From Craterostigma plantagineum (taxonomy: Eukaryota; Streptophyta; Magnoliopsida; Lamiales; Linderniaceae): 64,000 bases of DNA. Shown in pieces: positions 1 to 11,519 of the stretch. Where the stretch lies: positions 1 through 64,000 of the forward strand of contig JAPQWV010001624.1 of NCBI GenBank assembly GCA_027422505.1, written 5' to 3'. The stretch's first letter is position 1. Every line of letters starts with the position of its first letter. Under the pieces are notes generated by a model. The model made no database searches. It saw only the letters and a list, made by a program, of their open reading frames with translations, and was not told where the DNA came from. The translations under genes were made by a program, and so were the position numbers.

Positions 1-1660
1 GACCATCACGAGTTACATCCCACTCAGTGGAAGCTATTTCTGGTCACTCACAGATGATTTTTCGAGGAAAATATGGGTGAAAATAATGAAACTAAGGATG
101 ATGCGTTTGAGGTATTCAGAGAATGGAAGAAATGATGGAGCTTCAAATAGGGAAATATGTTAAAACCTTGAGAACTGACAACGATATTCAATTCTGCTCT
201 AGCGAGTTTAATGTTTCTTGCAGGAAAGTTGGAATAGGACGACACAATAATGTGCCAAACGCTCCGCAGCAGAATGGCCTAGTCGAGAGATTTAATCAAA
301 CTTTGCTTGAGGGGACGAGGTGTATGCTGATTAGGTAGGCCTTCCTAAGGTGTTCTGGGCTGAGGCAGTATCTGCAGCGGCATACCTTATAACTAGGTGT
401 CCATTTGCTGCCCTAGAATTGGACAGGTATGAAGCCTGATCTTGGAAATCTAGCGGTATTCGGATGCGTTCTGTATACACATATCAAGTAGGGGAAGCTT
501 GATCCAAGGGCTGTGAAGTGCGTCTTCATTGTCTATCATTATGAGGTAAAGGATGGTGTCTTGAATCAGGATATACAAGATACATGATCAGCTGCGACTT
601 GACCTTCTCTAAAAACAGAAGGCAAAACCTGACAAAAGAAGGTGATAAAGCTGAAGATGATCAAGGTGAGGACAATCTTGAGGAAGCATCAGAATGTGAA
701 AGAGCCGTCACTCAGGTGGAGACTAATAAATTTGGAGCAGAAAGTAAAGATACGAATAGAGAAATGGTCTCAAAAGTAGAGCATTAACATGTTGAAAACC
801 AACAAACATAAGAAAGAAACTTGGAGGGATATAATCTTACTCAAGACAGATCTAGGAGGCAAATGACGTCCCCCCTCTCGATATGGCCAAGCTGATATCA
901 TGGCGTTTGCATTTTATCTGGCTGAGGAAGATGGGAGTGAACCAAGATCTTATATAGAGGCAATGCTAGACAAGGCAATTGAGCATTGGAAAGGGGACAT
1001 GATCAAGAAGATAAAGCCTTTACTCAAGAATGACACCTGGATCCTTGTTGCAAATGGCTGTTTAAGAGAAAGCATGAGCTACAGGCCAGCAAGCAATGGC
1101 ATACGGTATAACCAGGGCTAGTTGCAAGAGGCATCTATTAGAGGGAAGGGGTGAATTTCAATGAGATCTATTCCTCGTGGTAAAGCATCGATCAATACGA
1201 TTTATTATATCTCTAGTAGCTCAATACAACCTGGAGCTAGAGCAACTTGGTGTAAAAACAGCTTTCTTATATGGCGAGCTTGAAGAAACCATTTACATGA
1301 CTCAACCTTAGGGTTTTGTGAAACTAGGAAAAGAAGTATCAACAACCGAGGCGGCGTATATTGCCTAGCCATAAAGGAAGCTATTTGGTTGAAAGGGATG
1401 ATGGGCAAACTTGGGATAAATTAGCGAAGTATCAAGGTGTTTTGCGACAATCAAGGGGTGATTCATCTGTCTAAGAATAATGTTTTTCATGAGAGAACGA
1501 AGCATGTAGATGTTCGGCTGCATTTTATAAAGACGTGTTGGGAAGGAGAAGTAAGTGTTCAGAAATTTTCAAGTGAACACAACTCGTCCGACTTGATTAC
1601 AAAATCAGTAGTAGGAAGCTCGTGCACTGTCCGCAAACAGTCGCCCGTGTGATGCTCCTT
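1..1660 (+). pseudogene. Decayed Ty1/copia pol fragment (integrase, RT stub, RNase H)
   Basis: Conceptual translation in shifting frames gives copia pol in the normal order. The integrase core is at about 30-560 (D-D-F-S-R-like stretch near 50-75, PQQNGLVERFNQTLLEG near 265-310, where the catalytic Glu is still present). The acidic linker and RT entry are at about 850-1070 (EEDGSEPRSYIEAM, then KNDTWILV). The RNase H end is at about 1330-1650 (STTEAAYIA, then CDNQGVIHLSKN and FHERTKHVDV). Most of the RT, including the YVDD box, is missing between about 1290 and 1330, so there is an internal deletion. Stops and frameshifts occur throughout. The product would have been the polyprotein for reverse transcription and integration; this copy cannot encode it. 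The window starts inside the element, so its 5' part is unseen. The family call is firm; the lineage within copia is not resolved. Confidence 0.85.
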
Positions 1661-1722
1661 AACTCATGGATCATGAAAGTCAATGGATCTTATGGGAGAG
1701 TAATTGGCTCAAGGTGGAGAAT

Positions 1723-2333
1723 TGTGAAGAAATTGAGGCCAAAACTAGTAAAAATGATCTTAGCACTTCGATCGATATGAGCTTTAGCAAACAACTAACA
1801 AGTCAAGTGTTGGTTGAATGCATCATCGTTCGATACAGATAAGGTGATATTGGACCGCTCAGATTGAAGGGGAGGACAACTAATAAAATCATAGTCACGC
1901 TTTTATTAGTTGAAGATTCGTGTACAAGTAGAATTGCGCAAGGTACAACTCAGCGAAGCTCAAGCCTAAACAATAAAAGCTGTTGAAGACTCACGTGTAC
2001 GTATGACGAAGGAAACATATTAGAAAAACTTTCATCTCGTAATATGTTTTCCCGTTTAGCTCTGAGAGAAGAAGTGAGTGTAAGAGAAAGATCAAAGCTT
2101 GTAATCCCATTTCTTGACCATCAATAAAAGGATCCATTGACCTGTGGATGTAAGGTCAATCAAGGAGCCAAACCACGTAAAATTCTGCTGTGTTTTTTCA
2201 ATTTCAGTTCAAAATCAAGTTTGCAGATTAAATTTGTGATAGAATTATCAATAAGATCAATTGAGATCAATCTGTTGATTAAACCAATTGGTAAACGTTC
2301 GAATTGTCATCATCCTGAGCTATTTCCTCTACA
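1723..2333 (+). repeat. Probable 3' LTR of the decayed copia element
   Basis: It follows the RNase H remnant directly after a purine-rich tract (aaggtggaga, 1711-1720), the normal place for a polypurine tract and 3' LTR start. The proposed LTR begins TGTGAAG and ends CTCTACA (TG...CA). A polyadenylation-like AATAAA is at about 2123. The partner LTR lies outside the window, so the ends, especially the right one, are inferred from TG/CA and position only. Confidence 0.45.
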
Positions 2334-2559
2334 ATATGTGTATGTGTGTGTGGATATTAGAGCCGGCAATCGCGCCCGCGGGCCGCCCGCCTATAATGAA
2401 AATAATAACTATACTATTGCATTGTTTGGGTTGGGCTGTGAATGTTAAATATTAATAACTTATGGGCTATGCATATGGCATTTGATTGGGTATTGAAATA
2501 GCTAAAGCCCACAAAGGAAAAAATCTTCAATCGATCGAGGGTTTCAACTTTCATCTACT

Positions 2560-3023
2560 TCACTTTTTTTCCCAACATCTCAACCTCCACACCCCACACC
2601 AGCCACCCCACATTCTCTGCGGATCTTGGCGGCGTAAAGAAGAAGACAGTTGAGAATGTTTCGAAGGTTGATTTGATTCTTTTCTTATTTCGTTGCTCTG
2701 GTTATTGGGTAAAAAAACTGAATCTTGCTCTGTTTCTGTTCTGACTTGTGAGTTCTCGATTCTGTTGATTTTTGGCAGATTTGAACGTGGAAGCTAAGGA
2801 GCGAATTGGGTCAAAAGGGCTTGGAGAGAGAGAATGAGATTGCAGATTCAATAGATTTTTTGGGAAGACGGATGCACAATACAGCTCTTATAACGTGCTG
2901 ATAATCACCACCGTAATAGCTACGGCAATCGCCCTTATAATAACGTCCGACATTATTAATATTTTTGGAGATGAAGGACTAATAAAGCCAAGCTCAGATA
3001 ATCTCATGTGCGAGGCAGCATAA
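2560..3023 (+). other. Possible host gene remnant: leader exon, intron and short membrane-segment ORF
   Basis: A pyrimidine- and C-rich leader-like stretch (2560-2640) is followed by an intron-like segment of 112 bases with GT at 2667 and CAG at 2776-2778, T-rich inside. Downstream, a stop-to-stop frame at 2838-3023 encodes 61 residues. These contain a strongly hydrophobic run with VLIITTVIATAIALIITS, looking like one transmembrane segment, followed by a short polar tail. No ATG opens this frame (a stop lies at 2835-2837), so it would have to be an internal exon or a broken gene. I do not recognise the protein. It is the only part of the window that is not obviously transposon-derived, but the evidence is composition only. 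Confidence 0.22.
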
Positions 3024-3475
3024 TCACTGAAGAATGCATCTTCAACCTACATTAGATTATAGAAACATAACTTCAACCTACATTAGATTATAGAAAGATA
3101 ATATATCTTCTTATTCAAGTATAACACATGATGATGTCACGGCCATACGGTTTTGGTAGCTTAGCATAAAGAATGACATATTTCCTAAAAATAGGATCCT
3201 CCACTAGAACTCTAGCAGTAGGTAACTTTAAGAGGCCATTTGAGTCTCCATTGAGAAGCTCCCTACGTTGATCTTTTTTTTTTTTATGTGCATCAAATAA
3301 ATACTAATTTCATTTTCTTCCATATTTCAATAATAACTCATGTATTACAAGTCTTACAAAAAGTATGAATTGAATTTGAGTGGATCATTAGTCCAAGGGC
3401 CTTGAAATCCCGATCTTTCGCGGTGTGCTCTACCCTCTCAAGTGGTAATAAACAAGTGATTCAAATACTATATAT
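3024..3475. other. Non-coding stretch
   Basis: AT-rich sequence with a short direct repeat (cttcaacctacattagatta at about 3040-3065 and 3069-3090) and a T-run near 3275. No gene, RNA or element end recognised. Confidence 0.5.
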
Positions 3476-4458
3476 TGTTAGGATCGGTTTTACGCGTTTA
3501 GAGGGGGGTGAATAAACGTTTGACTCTTTTCGGTTTGTCTGTGAAGTGACTAGTGTTCAATCAATGACCGGTCAGTATAAGTGCGGAATGTGATACTGAC
3601 TGATTGTAACCGATGTGAAAAAGGAATACGTGTGTGCGTGAGAGACCGGTTTGTTTCTGGAAGTTCGGAGTAAAAATCTCCTACGTCTCCCCTTCTTCCT
3701 CGCAAGGAAGGTTCACTAGATACTTCAGTTATACAACTTAGTACAACCTACCCAGCTGAACTCAGCTCTAATCTAGTGAATCGCCTAGGCAGTCGTTTAC
3801 AACAATCCACCTACTTCAACAGCTTTTTACAGTCCGTTGGAAATAAAGAACATAAACAAGAACAGTTATGTCTTTAGACTTCACTCTTGCTTTTTCGCTC
3901 TTTCACAGTGTTTGAAACTAATTGATGATAGCTTGGAGGATGAGATTTTTCAGAGTTGTAAAATCGTGAAGTATGTTCTTCAACTTGTATCTTTCCTTTT
4001 TATGCTTGGAGTTTGAAATTCAAACCGTTGTGTGATAAACTCTTCACTCTGGACAGTGCATTAGTTGACTTTCCCAAAACGGGTCTGTCCGGTTTATGCA
4101 GCAGTTTATCATGTCACTTTGCTTTATTCCTTATTTGTGCTAGTTGACTTCTGCTTCACTCCAGACTCGCAGCTTTGCATTGAATGCCTGATATTTCCTT
4201 TTTGTCTCAATAAGCTCTTGTATTGAGTGTTCCATTTATGTCGCGTCCGGTTCAGTAAATCATGACGTTCTCTTTGAAGTTTTGCCTGTGACCGGTATTC
4301 TTAATCGGTATGCAGTAGAATTCCTCATTCTTAGTCAATACCGGTCACATAAGTGCATCGTTTTATTCCTTAGAATGATCTCCCCGGTTTCTCAAGTTTA
4401 GTCAGTTACGTCAACACCAAAACTATTAATCCGAATATTGAAATTCGTATTACTAGCA
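3476..4458 (-). repeat. 3' LTR of a SIRE-like copia fragment
   Basis: It starts TGTTAGGATCGG and ends ...TACTAGCA (TG...CA in either direction). Immediately to its right, atttcccccttttggtga (4459-4476) reads on the minus strand as a polypurine tract, so this is the downstream LTR of a minus-strand element whose last ORF lies at 4544-5510. The sequence beginning with an agaggggggtgaat-type stretch near its left end resembles the start of the SIRE LTR elsewhere in this window (gaggggggtgaattagg), though the two families are clearly different. No partner LTR is in the window. Confidence 0.7.
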
Positions 4459-4543
4459 ATTTCCCCCTTTTGGTGATTGACAAAACTTAGCAGCAAAAAA
4501 CCATTTTTCATTTATATCAAAGAGAAGTTGATACAAACTACAA

Positions 4544-5510
4544 CTATTCGTATCCCTTGCTCTTAAATATCCGCTCTACCTCCTTTAGCTTGGCATCATC
4601 TTTGTACGCCTGTTTCTTCATGTCATGCAGTCTCGTAAGATCAGCAAGCTCCTCTGTTGTGAGATTGCAGGCCAGATGCCGTAAACTGCTGCCATCGTAC
4701 TGCACTTCAACTGGACCGGTTTCGCTGACCGGTATAGCCGAAGTCTGTCCCTTCAAGGCTTCGTCCGGTATAAGTGCAGCTTCAATTGCGGCTCGTTTTG
4801 GATCACTGGTTTTGACATAAAGCTTTGATATAAACCGCTGAGGCTCAAATGAGCTAGAGCTAGGAGGCTGCTGGTTTCTGCGGTCAGTATCTTCCCCCTT
4901 TTTGGCAATATCTGGGGTGATCAGTCGAGTCAGAGTCGTCAACTGAGCTTTGATGACCTCCAGATATGCACAGACGTCCGAACATAAGCCGGTGATATCT
5001 TCCTTGAGGGCACAAAACCTCTCATTAGTGTGCTGCCGGTCACTGTTAATAGTCTCCTTGAGAGCATTGAACTTCTCATTAGTGTTCTGCCGGTCACTAT
5101 CAAGGTCTTGCTGAGAACAGTTATTATGCGGTGAGTATGTTTGACCAATGAGACCTCCCTTGTTGAGCTCATGATATCAACAGGGACCGGTGTGGTTAAA
5201 GGAGATTCACTCGGTTGCTGAGAAGAGTGTGGAGCTGATCGTGAAGGAGCTGAAGTATGAGCTTGTACCGGCCGCGGAGTGGTGGAGACAACAGTGGACT
5301 CGGTCGCGATAGCGGATACCGAAATCCTCTGTTCCGTTGCTGTGTTAGCCGCGGTACCGGTTTCCTGTTCAGATTGGACCTCCACCGGTTGTGGGTCTGC
5401 CACAGTGACTGAGATGGCGCGAACATTCTCAGTAGTAAGAGGAGATGAAGGGTCCGGATTTTCCACCGCAGGTTCACCAACAATGCCAAAAGGGACGAAA
5501 AGGACGACAA
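4544..5510 (-). pseudogene. 3'-terminal extra ORF of the SIRE-like element (truncated)
   Basis: Two overlapping minus-strand frames (5466-4939, then 4942-4544) together read as one C-terminal region joined by a frameshift near 5100-5200. The N-terminal part is a Pro/Ser/Thr/Val-rich disordered stretch. The middle has two copies of a heptad-like 19-residue unit with the core DSDRQxTNExFxALKExI at about 5000-5115, predicting a coiled coil. The C-terminal part has FISKLYVKTSDPKRAAIEAAL. Its position, between pol and the 3' LTR on the same strand, matches the third ORF of SIRE/Maximus copia elements. The upstream pol is gone; homology stops near 5510. Function unknown. Confidence 0.5.
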
Positions 5511-6110
5511 ATACCTACTATAGCTAATCTAAGACTTAGGAAGTCCGGCCTTCGCAAATCCTAAACCAAAAGCATGAAAATAATGCTCGCAGCCCATCTT
5601 CTTTTATATGAGAAAACCTCCTTAATAAATATTTCTACCCTAACTATAACTTAAATCCCTAATAAATATATAACTCGAATTCAAATTAAGAATAATAATA
5701 TAATCGATATTGGACTCCGTCACTCGCATTCAACCCAATCACGTGGACAATGTGTTTCAATATGTTCGACCTGCCCAGTTGCATGAATCCAGTCGCTCCG
5801 TTCCACTTTTATGATGCATTTCTTAGATTTTATATTTTAATTGTGCTTATGTATAGTGTGAATTGTGTAGGGTTTTCTATATGAAATAGAAAAAAGGTGT
5901 TTTGAAAGAAAATAATGAAAATTAGTAAGATAAAATTAAAAGATTGAATACGGATATTTGATTTAAACATCCGAATCGGAAATCCGAATTTTGAATATCC
6001 TATTAAAACCGAACTGGTTATGGAGATATCCAAAAATCCGGATATCCAATTTGCACACTAAGTCGTGCAAGAACAAAACATGTTGGAGTGCATTACACTT
6101 ATACAGATGT
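5511..6110. other. AT-rich non-coding stretch
   Basis: No coding, RNA or element signature recognised. Contains low-complexity ATCCGAAT/GATATCC-type repeats at about 5945-6045. Confidence 0.5.
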
Positions 6111-6274
6111 TGTAAAATTCGTTAGGCGCTAGTTGGGCGGGAGGGGCCTAGCGCCTAGACGACGATTAGACGGTTTCTAGGCGGATATAAACGATAATAC
6201 ATATTTTACTATGTTCACGTCATTTTATTATTATAAATTAATCTCTAATCTCTTTATAAGAGAAGTAGTTAAAT

Positions 6275-6350
6275 ATAGGTCAGTGGGACTTGAACCAAGC
6301 TCAAAGTAGTAAAAACTTATCCTTCTACTTTATCAATTTGGCCAAACGAA
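6275..6350 (-). repeat. tRNA-like Pol III head (SINE remnant)
   Basis: On the minus strand there is a B-box match GGTTCAAGTCC (complement of 6287-6297), preceded at the right distance by an A-box-like TTGGCCAAATTGATAAAG (about 6329-6345). It does not fold as a usable tRNA by eye and lacks an intact acceptor stem, so a SINE head or tRNA relic is more likely than a tRNA gene. Confidence 0.45.
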
Positions 6351-6377
6351 TTTTTTTAGCTTATCATGTATGATAAC

Positions 6378-6625
6378 GCTTCTTTTTTTCTGTCCCGAGG
6401 TATCCCCACATAGCCTGGCTATGGACTAGCCGCCACATAATCCAAAGGTGGGAGAATCCTCGGGGCCAGATGGATACGTGTCAAACCCATCCGACAATGA
6501 TAGTCATGATGTAAAACCCCATGGAGACTTCTTAAAGGAATTGTGAGAGGGGGACCGATCCCATGACCTCCTAGCCACAAGACCTTGAGGCCTCCCCTTC
6601 GACCTCTAGGCCAAGGGGTCATAAA
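6378..6625 (-). mobile_element. tRNA-derived SINE
   Basis: Read on the minus strand: A-box TGGCCTAGAGGT (complement of 6602-6613), B-box-like GGGATCGGTCC (complement of 6552-6562), a body of about 150 bases, and a short A-rich tail (T-run at about 6384-6391). The total of about 245 bp fits a plant SINE of the Au/tRNA type. Non-coding; it needs LINE enzymes to move. No clear TSD seen. Confidence 0.6.
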
Positions 6626-7067
6626 ACTGAAAGTCGGCTTCCACTCATTTGTCTCACATTGAAATGTTCACTTGACTAGTGCGGGAAGAAGCTCTATATA
6701 AACACATGGTGATAGGTCAATTTTCATGGTGTGCGTCCAATAGGATGCCTCAATATTTGGATTTTTTTATTTATTTAAAAATGTTAATTGGCCGATTAAT
6801 TTAACAAATTGGGCAAATAATTTTAAATGGCCGCATAGGTTGTTTTGCCACGATGGCCCTCCGAATAGCGCAGTGACGTTAAGGCGGCCGCCTAGACCCA
6901 TACAACACTGGTTTTACGTGAGAATGTACTCAATGGAGAGACTGGGATGAAATAGGTAAATTCAAAAGACTAAGTAATCGACATGTTCACAAAAAACTCA
7001 ACTTTTTCTTGGCGGGCTATATTGAAAATCTCACTTCTACTGAAGTTCGTTAATTGTCGCTTAGCTG

Positions 7068-7187
7068 TTTTGACCAACTTGACCCTAACCAATTTAATTA
7101 TATCCCTAAAACTTTTTATCGTTTGCGCTTTGACCAACTTGACCCTAACCAATTTAATTATATCCCTAAACTTTTTATCGTGTGCAA
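7068..7187. repeat. 60-bp direct tandem duplication
   Basis: Two adjacent near-identical copies (tgaccaacttgaccctaacc begins at 7071 and again at 7131), period 60. The second copy has lost one A in a run and has two base changes near its end. Confidence 0.9.
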
Positions 7188-7920
7188 ACGGGTTTGAGCA
7201 GCTTTAATTTACGCTAGTCGTTAGTCCACCGTGGCAAATACCACCTAATCGGACAATTAATCATCTAATTGTCTAATCGGCCGATTAATCCGACTAATCG
7301 ACCGAATAGTCCAATAATATCCTTAATCGGCCATTTATTCGGCCCACTATTTTTTTTATAAAAAGAATATCCTAAATTTTTTTTATTAAATAGAGCCGAC
7401 AAAAGTAGGCATGTGCCTTGAAAGTCTGCAAGCACTGTACGTTAAAGTCATTGGAGGGTTGGCATATATATAGAGATGGTTTTCAGCTTTCTTTATCCAT
7501 CTATCCCATGTGGGTCAAGTAGTAATAGTTAATACCAAGTTTCAATATATATTTTCACTGCCGTGCAGTAAATATTAAACAGATGTGATTTTTTATTTTA
7601 CTTAATGATAGTCTAAGTTAATATTATATGTGATAGACATTTTCCTTTTGGGACTTAAAATTCAATACTCTAATCCTTTTTTGTGTAAAAACATCTCGGT
7701 GTATTGCTAGGATTGAAATTATTTGTTCAGAAATGCTCGGATAAATTTATTGCATGTAAAGTTTAATAGAATTTATCATATTTGATAAACAGGAAAAACA
7801 AAATTTGTAAAAAATATATATACCGTCTAATTTTCACCAAGAAACCGCCTAGGTTCCGCCTAAAACGCCTAGGCACTAGGCCTCCATCGGCCTCCCCACT
7901 AGCGCCTAGCGAATTTTACA

Positions 7921-8725
7921 AAACTGGTTTCAAAATTGGTTGACTGGTTACCAAAGTGGTTGACTGGATGGCTAGTTTTGACCTCAAAACCGTATGACTT
8001 TTTATTGCTCATTTTACTCTTTTCTGGCAATGGATGGAACACTATCATTATTGAAGGTGCTCCAGAGATTCGAGATTTGGGACGCACCTAAAGTGTTCGA
8101 CATGGGTGTCTTTCTTTAGCTCAGTTAAATTCAGCTTTCGCGAGAAGACAACGTAATAATAATGCAAATCATTGTTCTCAACCACTCTCGATTTTGATGG
8201 AGAGGGAAGATAGCTCCATCTCAAGGCTCCTGCCTTTGGATATCATCGATTTTGCCTATAAAAGTAGCCTCATTTTGGGCTTAATCCCATATCATGATTT
8301 TTATGAATATTTGTAAGAAGTTTGCAATTTGACCTACTTAGACCCAATTATGACATTTGAGACGGAGAAGAATATAGAAATGAGAATTACCTTCATTCCG
8401 TATCTAGGAAACAAAACAAAACAAAACAAAAACATCACCTATTGATATATAATTCACATCACTGTTCAAATATCACTTATTACGACTGATAATCTTAGTT
8501 TTGTCATTGCCAATACGCGCCAAACTACACCCATTGCTCTGTTCCTGGTTTAATAAATATAGTCATCAGTTGATTACTTGTAATTATTAAATACATAAGA
8601 TTATCGTTTACAGGCCGTATATAACAAATGCAAAAAAGTAAAAACCGAATTCTATACTTATTTCTCCGTAAGGTAAATATATTCCACTCATTTCTCCAAT
8701 GGGCCGAAGTATCACGATTCAAGAA
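7921..8725. other. Non-coding flank of the nested stack
   Basis: No coding or element signature recognised apart from a (caaaa)n run at about 8410-8430. The last bases before 8731 are part of the pre-insertion target of Copia-B and Copia-C. Confidence 0.5.
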
Positions 8726-8730
8726 AAATA

Positions 8731-10573
8731 TGTTGGGAATCCCCGAGGGTCCCGGACCCACGTTCCTAGAACGGCGGAATTTTAAAATCTTACGGGGTTT
8801 CCCGCCTATCCAAGATCGCTCGGCAACAAACACGAGAACGTCGTCACGCCGGCACCTTACTAACGTCGCAGCTGTTCTTGCATGTGCGGCTAGGCCAAGA
8901 ACGAACTGCTTGCTGCCCCCGAGAGAGAGAGTGCGAGAGAGAAAGTGGTGAGAGGAGAAAACTCTTAGGTTTTACTCTCTCGAAAATTAGCTTCCACTCA
9001 CTCTCGAAAATCCTTCTTTATACCTCTTAGGATTAGCCAAAAATAGGTTAAGGTGGGTGGAGAAAAATTCTCAAACCTCCCCTTTTACCAAGTCTTCGTT
9101 TTACCAAGTAATGAAATCAAAATTCAAACTTTATATTTAATTAATTAAATATCCAATACCTTAATTAATTAAAATACCATATTTAGTATATTTTAAATAT
9201 ATAATATCAAATATAAATATATTTAATAATTTTCAAAATTTTATCTAATAAAAATTCGAAATATATATATATATCCGATATACATTATCTAATATTATTT
9301 CTCTAAGAAAATAATAAAGATCTAAATCTATTTAAATCACATACTAAATATTCAATATCAAATATTTTATTTCAAAAATATATCGTGAGGTGAAAAGACC
9401 ATTTTACCCCTCACTAGTCAAACTTAGTATTTTCGACTGATCAAGGCTTTGGCCAAGCCCCAAACCCTAATGTCACAATCTAGGAGCTAGCCTTGTCTCT
9501 CTCTGATGACGACGTTGTATCGGTTGCCCTTTTTAAGCCCGACTCTCTTGGTTCGTCTCAACCGGCCCAGGAGGTATTTAGGAGTTCGGTATTCACCTAG
9601 CCAGCCTCGTGGTACCGAACAGATCCCAAGTTGAGTACGAATTTGATCTAATCATAATCCACGAACTGACTGTAGATTTTCGTCATACGTATAAACCCTT
9701 TACGTTTGTCCCGGTCGAGTGAAAGTCACGCATAGTCAAACTTACAGAACTCGACTCTATGTCGTTTATGTCGGTGAAAGTTTTGAAACTACACTCCACG
9801 ACTATCATGAGTTAGTTATATGCCCTGGCCAGAGACTTGGATAAATTCCCGCACATTAAACTTGCCATAGGACGTTAACCTCGAATTTAATCGAGACCGT
9901 AAATCCCGCTCCGCGGTTCAACTGGCAATCACATCAAAAAGTCAAGACCGCATTTCGCCGCTGACCCATGCCACGGGCAAGACGGGCCTGGCAAACTAGT
10001 GACAAGTCAAGACCTCAAGATCAACCCCAAGTTAACCCTTTCGGTCTAAGGTTCACGCATACTACTACAATCAGTCGTTCGATCAAGGACAATCCAAGCG
10101 TGTGATCATTCGATTACGAGTCACTATCCAAATACAGATAATCCCCTGATTCATCTTGTATCATTGTCATGGGCTCACACTTCCCAAGTGAACGGTTGGC
10201 ACAACCATATTGGACTCATCGACAAACAAGTCGTACGTGTCATTCCAGTCACCCTACTGGATAGACTTGTGGACCTATTTTAATATTGCAGTATCTAAGC
10301 TTACTGGTGCCCCTCTCTGTCCCCATAGAATCAGTAACTGAACTGCCAATATTTGAGTTTTATTAATTTGTCTTATCCACCCAGACTGCAAGGTGAAATC
10401 CTTAGACTGATTAATAATTTGCCTTTTAATTTATTCATCCAATAATTAATTAATGATAAATAAAGTCATTCCATTAATAGAAGTAATCAAATTACATCAC
10501 TAAACACTACACATTAGCAAATTGCCCTCGTACTCCCAGTCCTCGTACGGCATCTAGGGCATATACCTCAACA
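8731..10573 (-). repeat. Copia-B 3' LTR
   Basis: TGTTGGGAATCC...ACCTCAACA, 1843 bp. It aligns with 23371-25380 over its length but lacks about 150 bp present there after cacgagaacg (23481-23635) and shows several substitutions per 100 bp in sampled stretches. A TATA-like GGTATAAAG (minus strand, near 9023) is shared by both LTRs. The sequence after 10573 reads as a purine tract on the minus strand, defining it as the 3' LTR. Confidence 0.92.
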
Positions 10574-10588
10574 ATCTCCCACTTGCAC
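10574..10588 (-). promoter_or_regulatory. Copia-B polypurine tract
   Basis: The minus strand reads gtgcaagtgggagat immediately upstream of the 3' LTR, the usual second-strand primer site of copia elements. Confidence 0.75.
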
Positions 10589-10659
10589 TAATGCCACGTG
10601 TTATCATATCTTAACCCCATTCTATCGAGGTGTCGATCGAGCACTGCCTGTGGTAGTGG

Positions 10660-11517
10660 CTACGTGAACGGGTCCGCTGCATTCTCTACGAAGGCAATTT
10701 TCTGCATGGCTATTGAGCCATTTTCAACAAACCCACGCTGCACGTGGTATTTTCTCTCTATGTGTTTGAATTTACTGCAAGCATGTGGTTCCTTAGCTTG
10801 TGCAATAGCCCCGCTGTTGTCGCACCACAATGGCAGTGGGCGATCCACGATGCTAGGTACCACCTGTACTTCCTCCAGAAACTTGCGTATCCAAACACCC
10901 TCCTTGGCAGCTTCTGAAGCTACGATATACTCTGCCTCAGTGGTCGAATCTGCAGTCGTGCTTTGCTTGGAACTTTTCCAAGACACTGCCCCACCATTGA
11001 GCGTAAAGACAAAACCCGAAGTAGACTTTCGGTCATCCCCATCTGATTGAAAGTCCGAATCTGTATATCTATCTACTTCCAATTCTCCTGAGCCATAAAT
11101 CAGTATCAAGTCCTCAGTCCATCTAAGGTGCTTCAGAACTGTCTTTACCGCCGCCCAAGGTTCCTTACCAGTATAAGCCTGAAACCTACTCAATACGCCC
11201 ACAGCGTACGCTATGTCTGGTCGTATGCAAAGCATCGCGTACATCAGGCTACCCACAGCTGAAGCATAGGGGATTCCACTCATCTCTTGTCTTTGTACCT
11301 CATTCTGAGGAGACATAGCCTTTGAGAGATGAATCCCATGCCTCATAGGTAGGAACCCTTTCTTAGACTCGTCCATTTTAAACCTTTTAAAGACTTTATC
11401 TAAGTAAAGGGCCTGGGACAAGCCTATTGACCTTTTCGCCCTATCTCTAAATAGGTGAATTCTAGAATATAGGTCGCTTGTCCGAGGTCTTTCATAGGGA
11501 ATTCGTTTGAAAGCCAA
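10660..11517 (-). pseudogene. Copia-B RNase H domain and RT C-terminal end
   Basis: A 285-residue open frame. The N-terminal third is the RT connection region (YLDKVFKRFKM, then IPYASAVGSLMYAMLCIRPDIAYAVG). The C-terminal part is copia RNase H: YTDSDFQSDGDDRKSTSGFVF, TTEAEYIVASEAAKEGVW and LWCDNSGAIAQAKEPHACSK, ending with the KHIERKYH motif. RNase H removes the RNA strand of the RNA/DNA hybrid during reverse transcription. The Asp and Glu residues expected in TDSD, EAEY and CDNS are visible, so this domain is the best preserved part. It is separated from the RT frame by a frameshift at about 11520. Confidence 0.88.
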
Positions 11518-11519
11518 GC

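Larger units (their letters stand above)
6111..7920. mobile_element. Candidate terminal-inverted-repeat DNA element, nested with SINE debris
   Basis: The left end reads tgtaaaattcgttaggcgct (6111-6130) and the right end, reversed, reads tgtaaaattcgctaggcgct (7920-7901). Similarity continues inward for roughly 50-80 bases through GGCCTAG(C/T)GCCTAG(A/G)CG and a GGCGG-rich part. The interior holds further relatives of the same GC-rich motif (gcggccgcctagaccc near 6890; aatcggccgattaatccga near 7280), two SINE-like segments and a 60-bp tandem duplication. No transposase is visible, and no convincing TSD was found (atacagatg to the left, aactggttt to the right). It could be a non-autonomous hAT- or Mutator-type element, or two copies of one small repeat in opposite directions. 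Confidence 0.45.

Noticed and set aside
6275..6350. Functional tRNA gene
   Set aside because: A and B boxes are present but acceptor and anticodon stems are not formed; better explained as SINE head or relic.
10598..11050. Plus-strand frame of 150 codons opposite Copia-B RNase H
   Set aside because: Antisense shadow of a clear RNase H frame.
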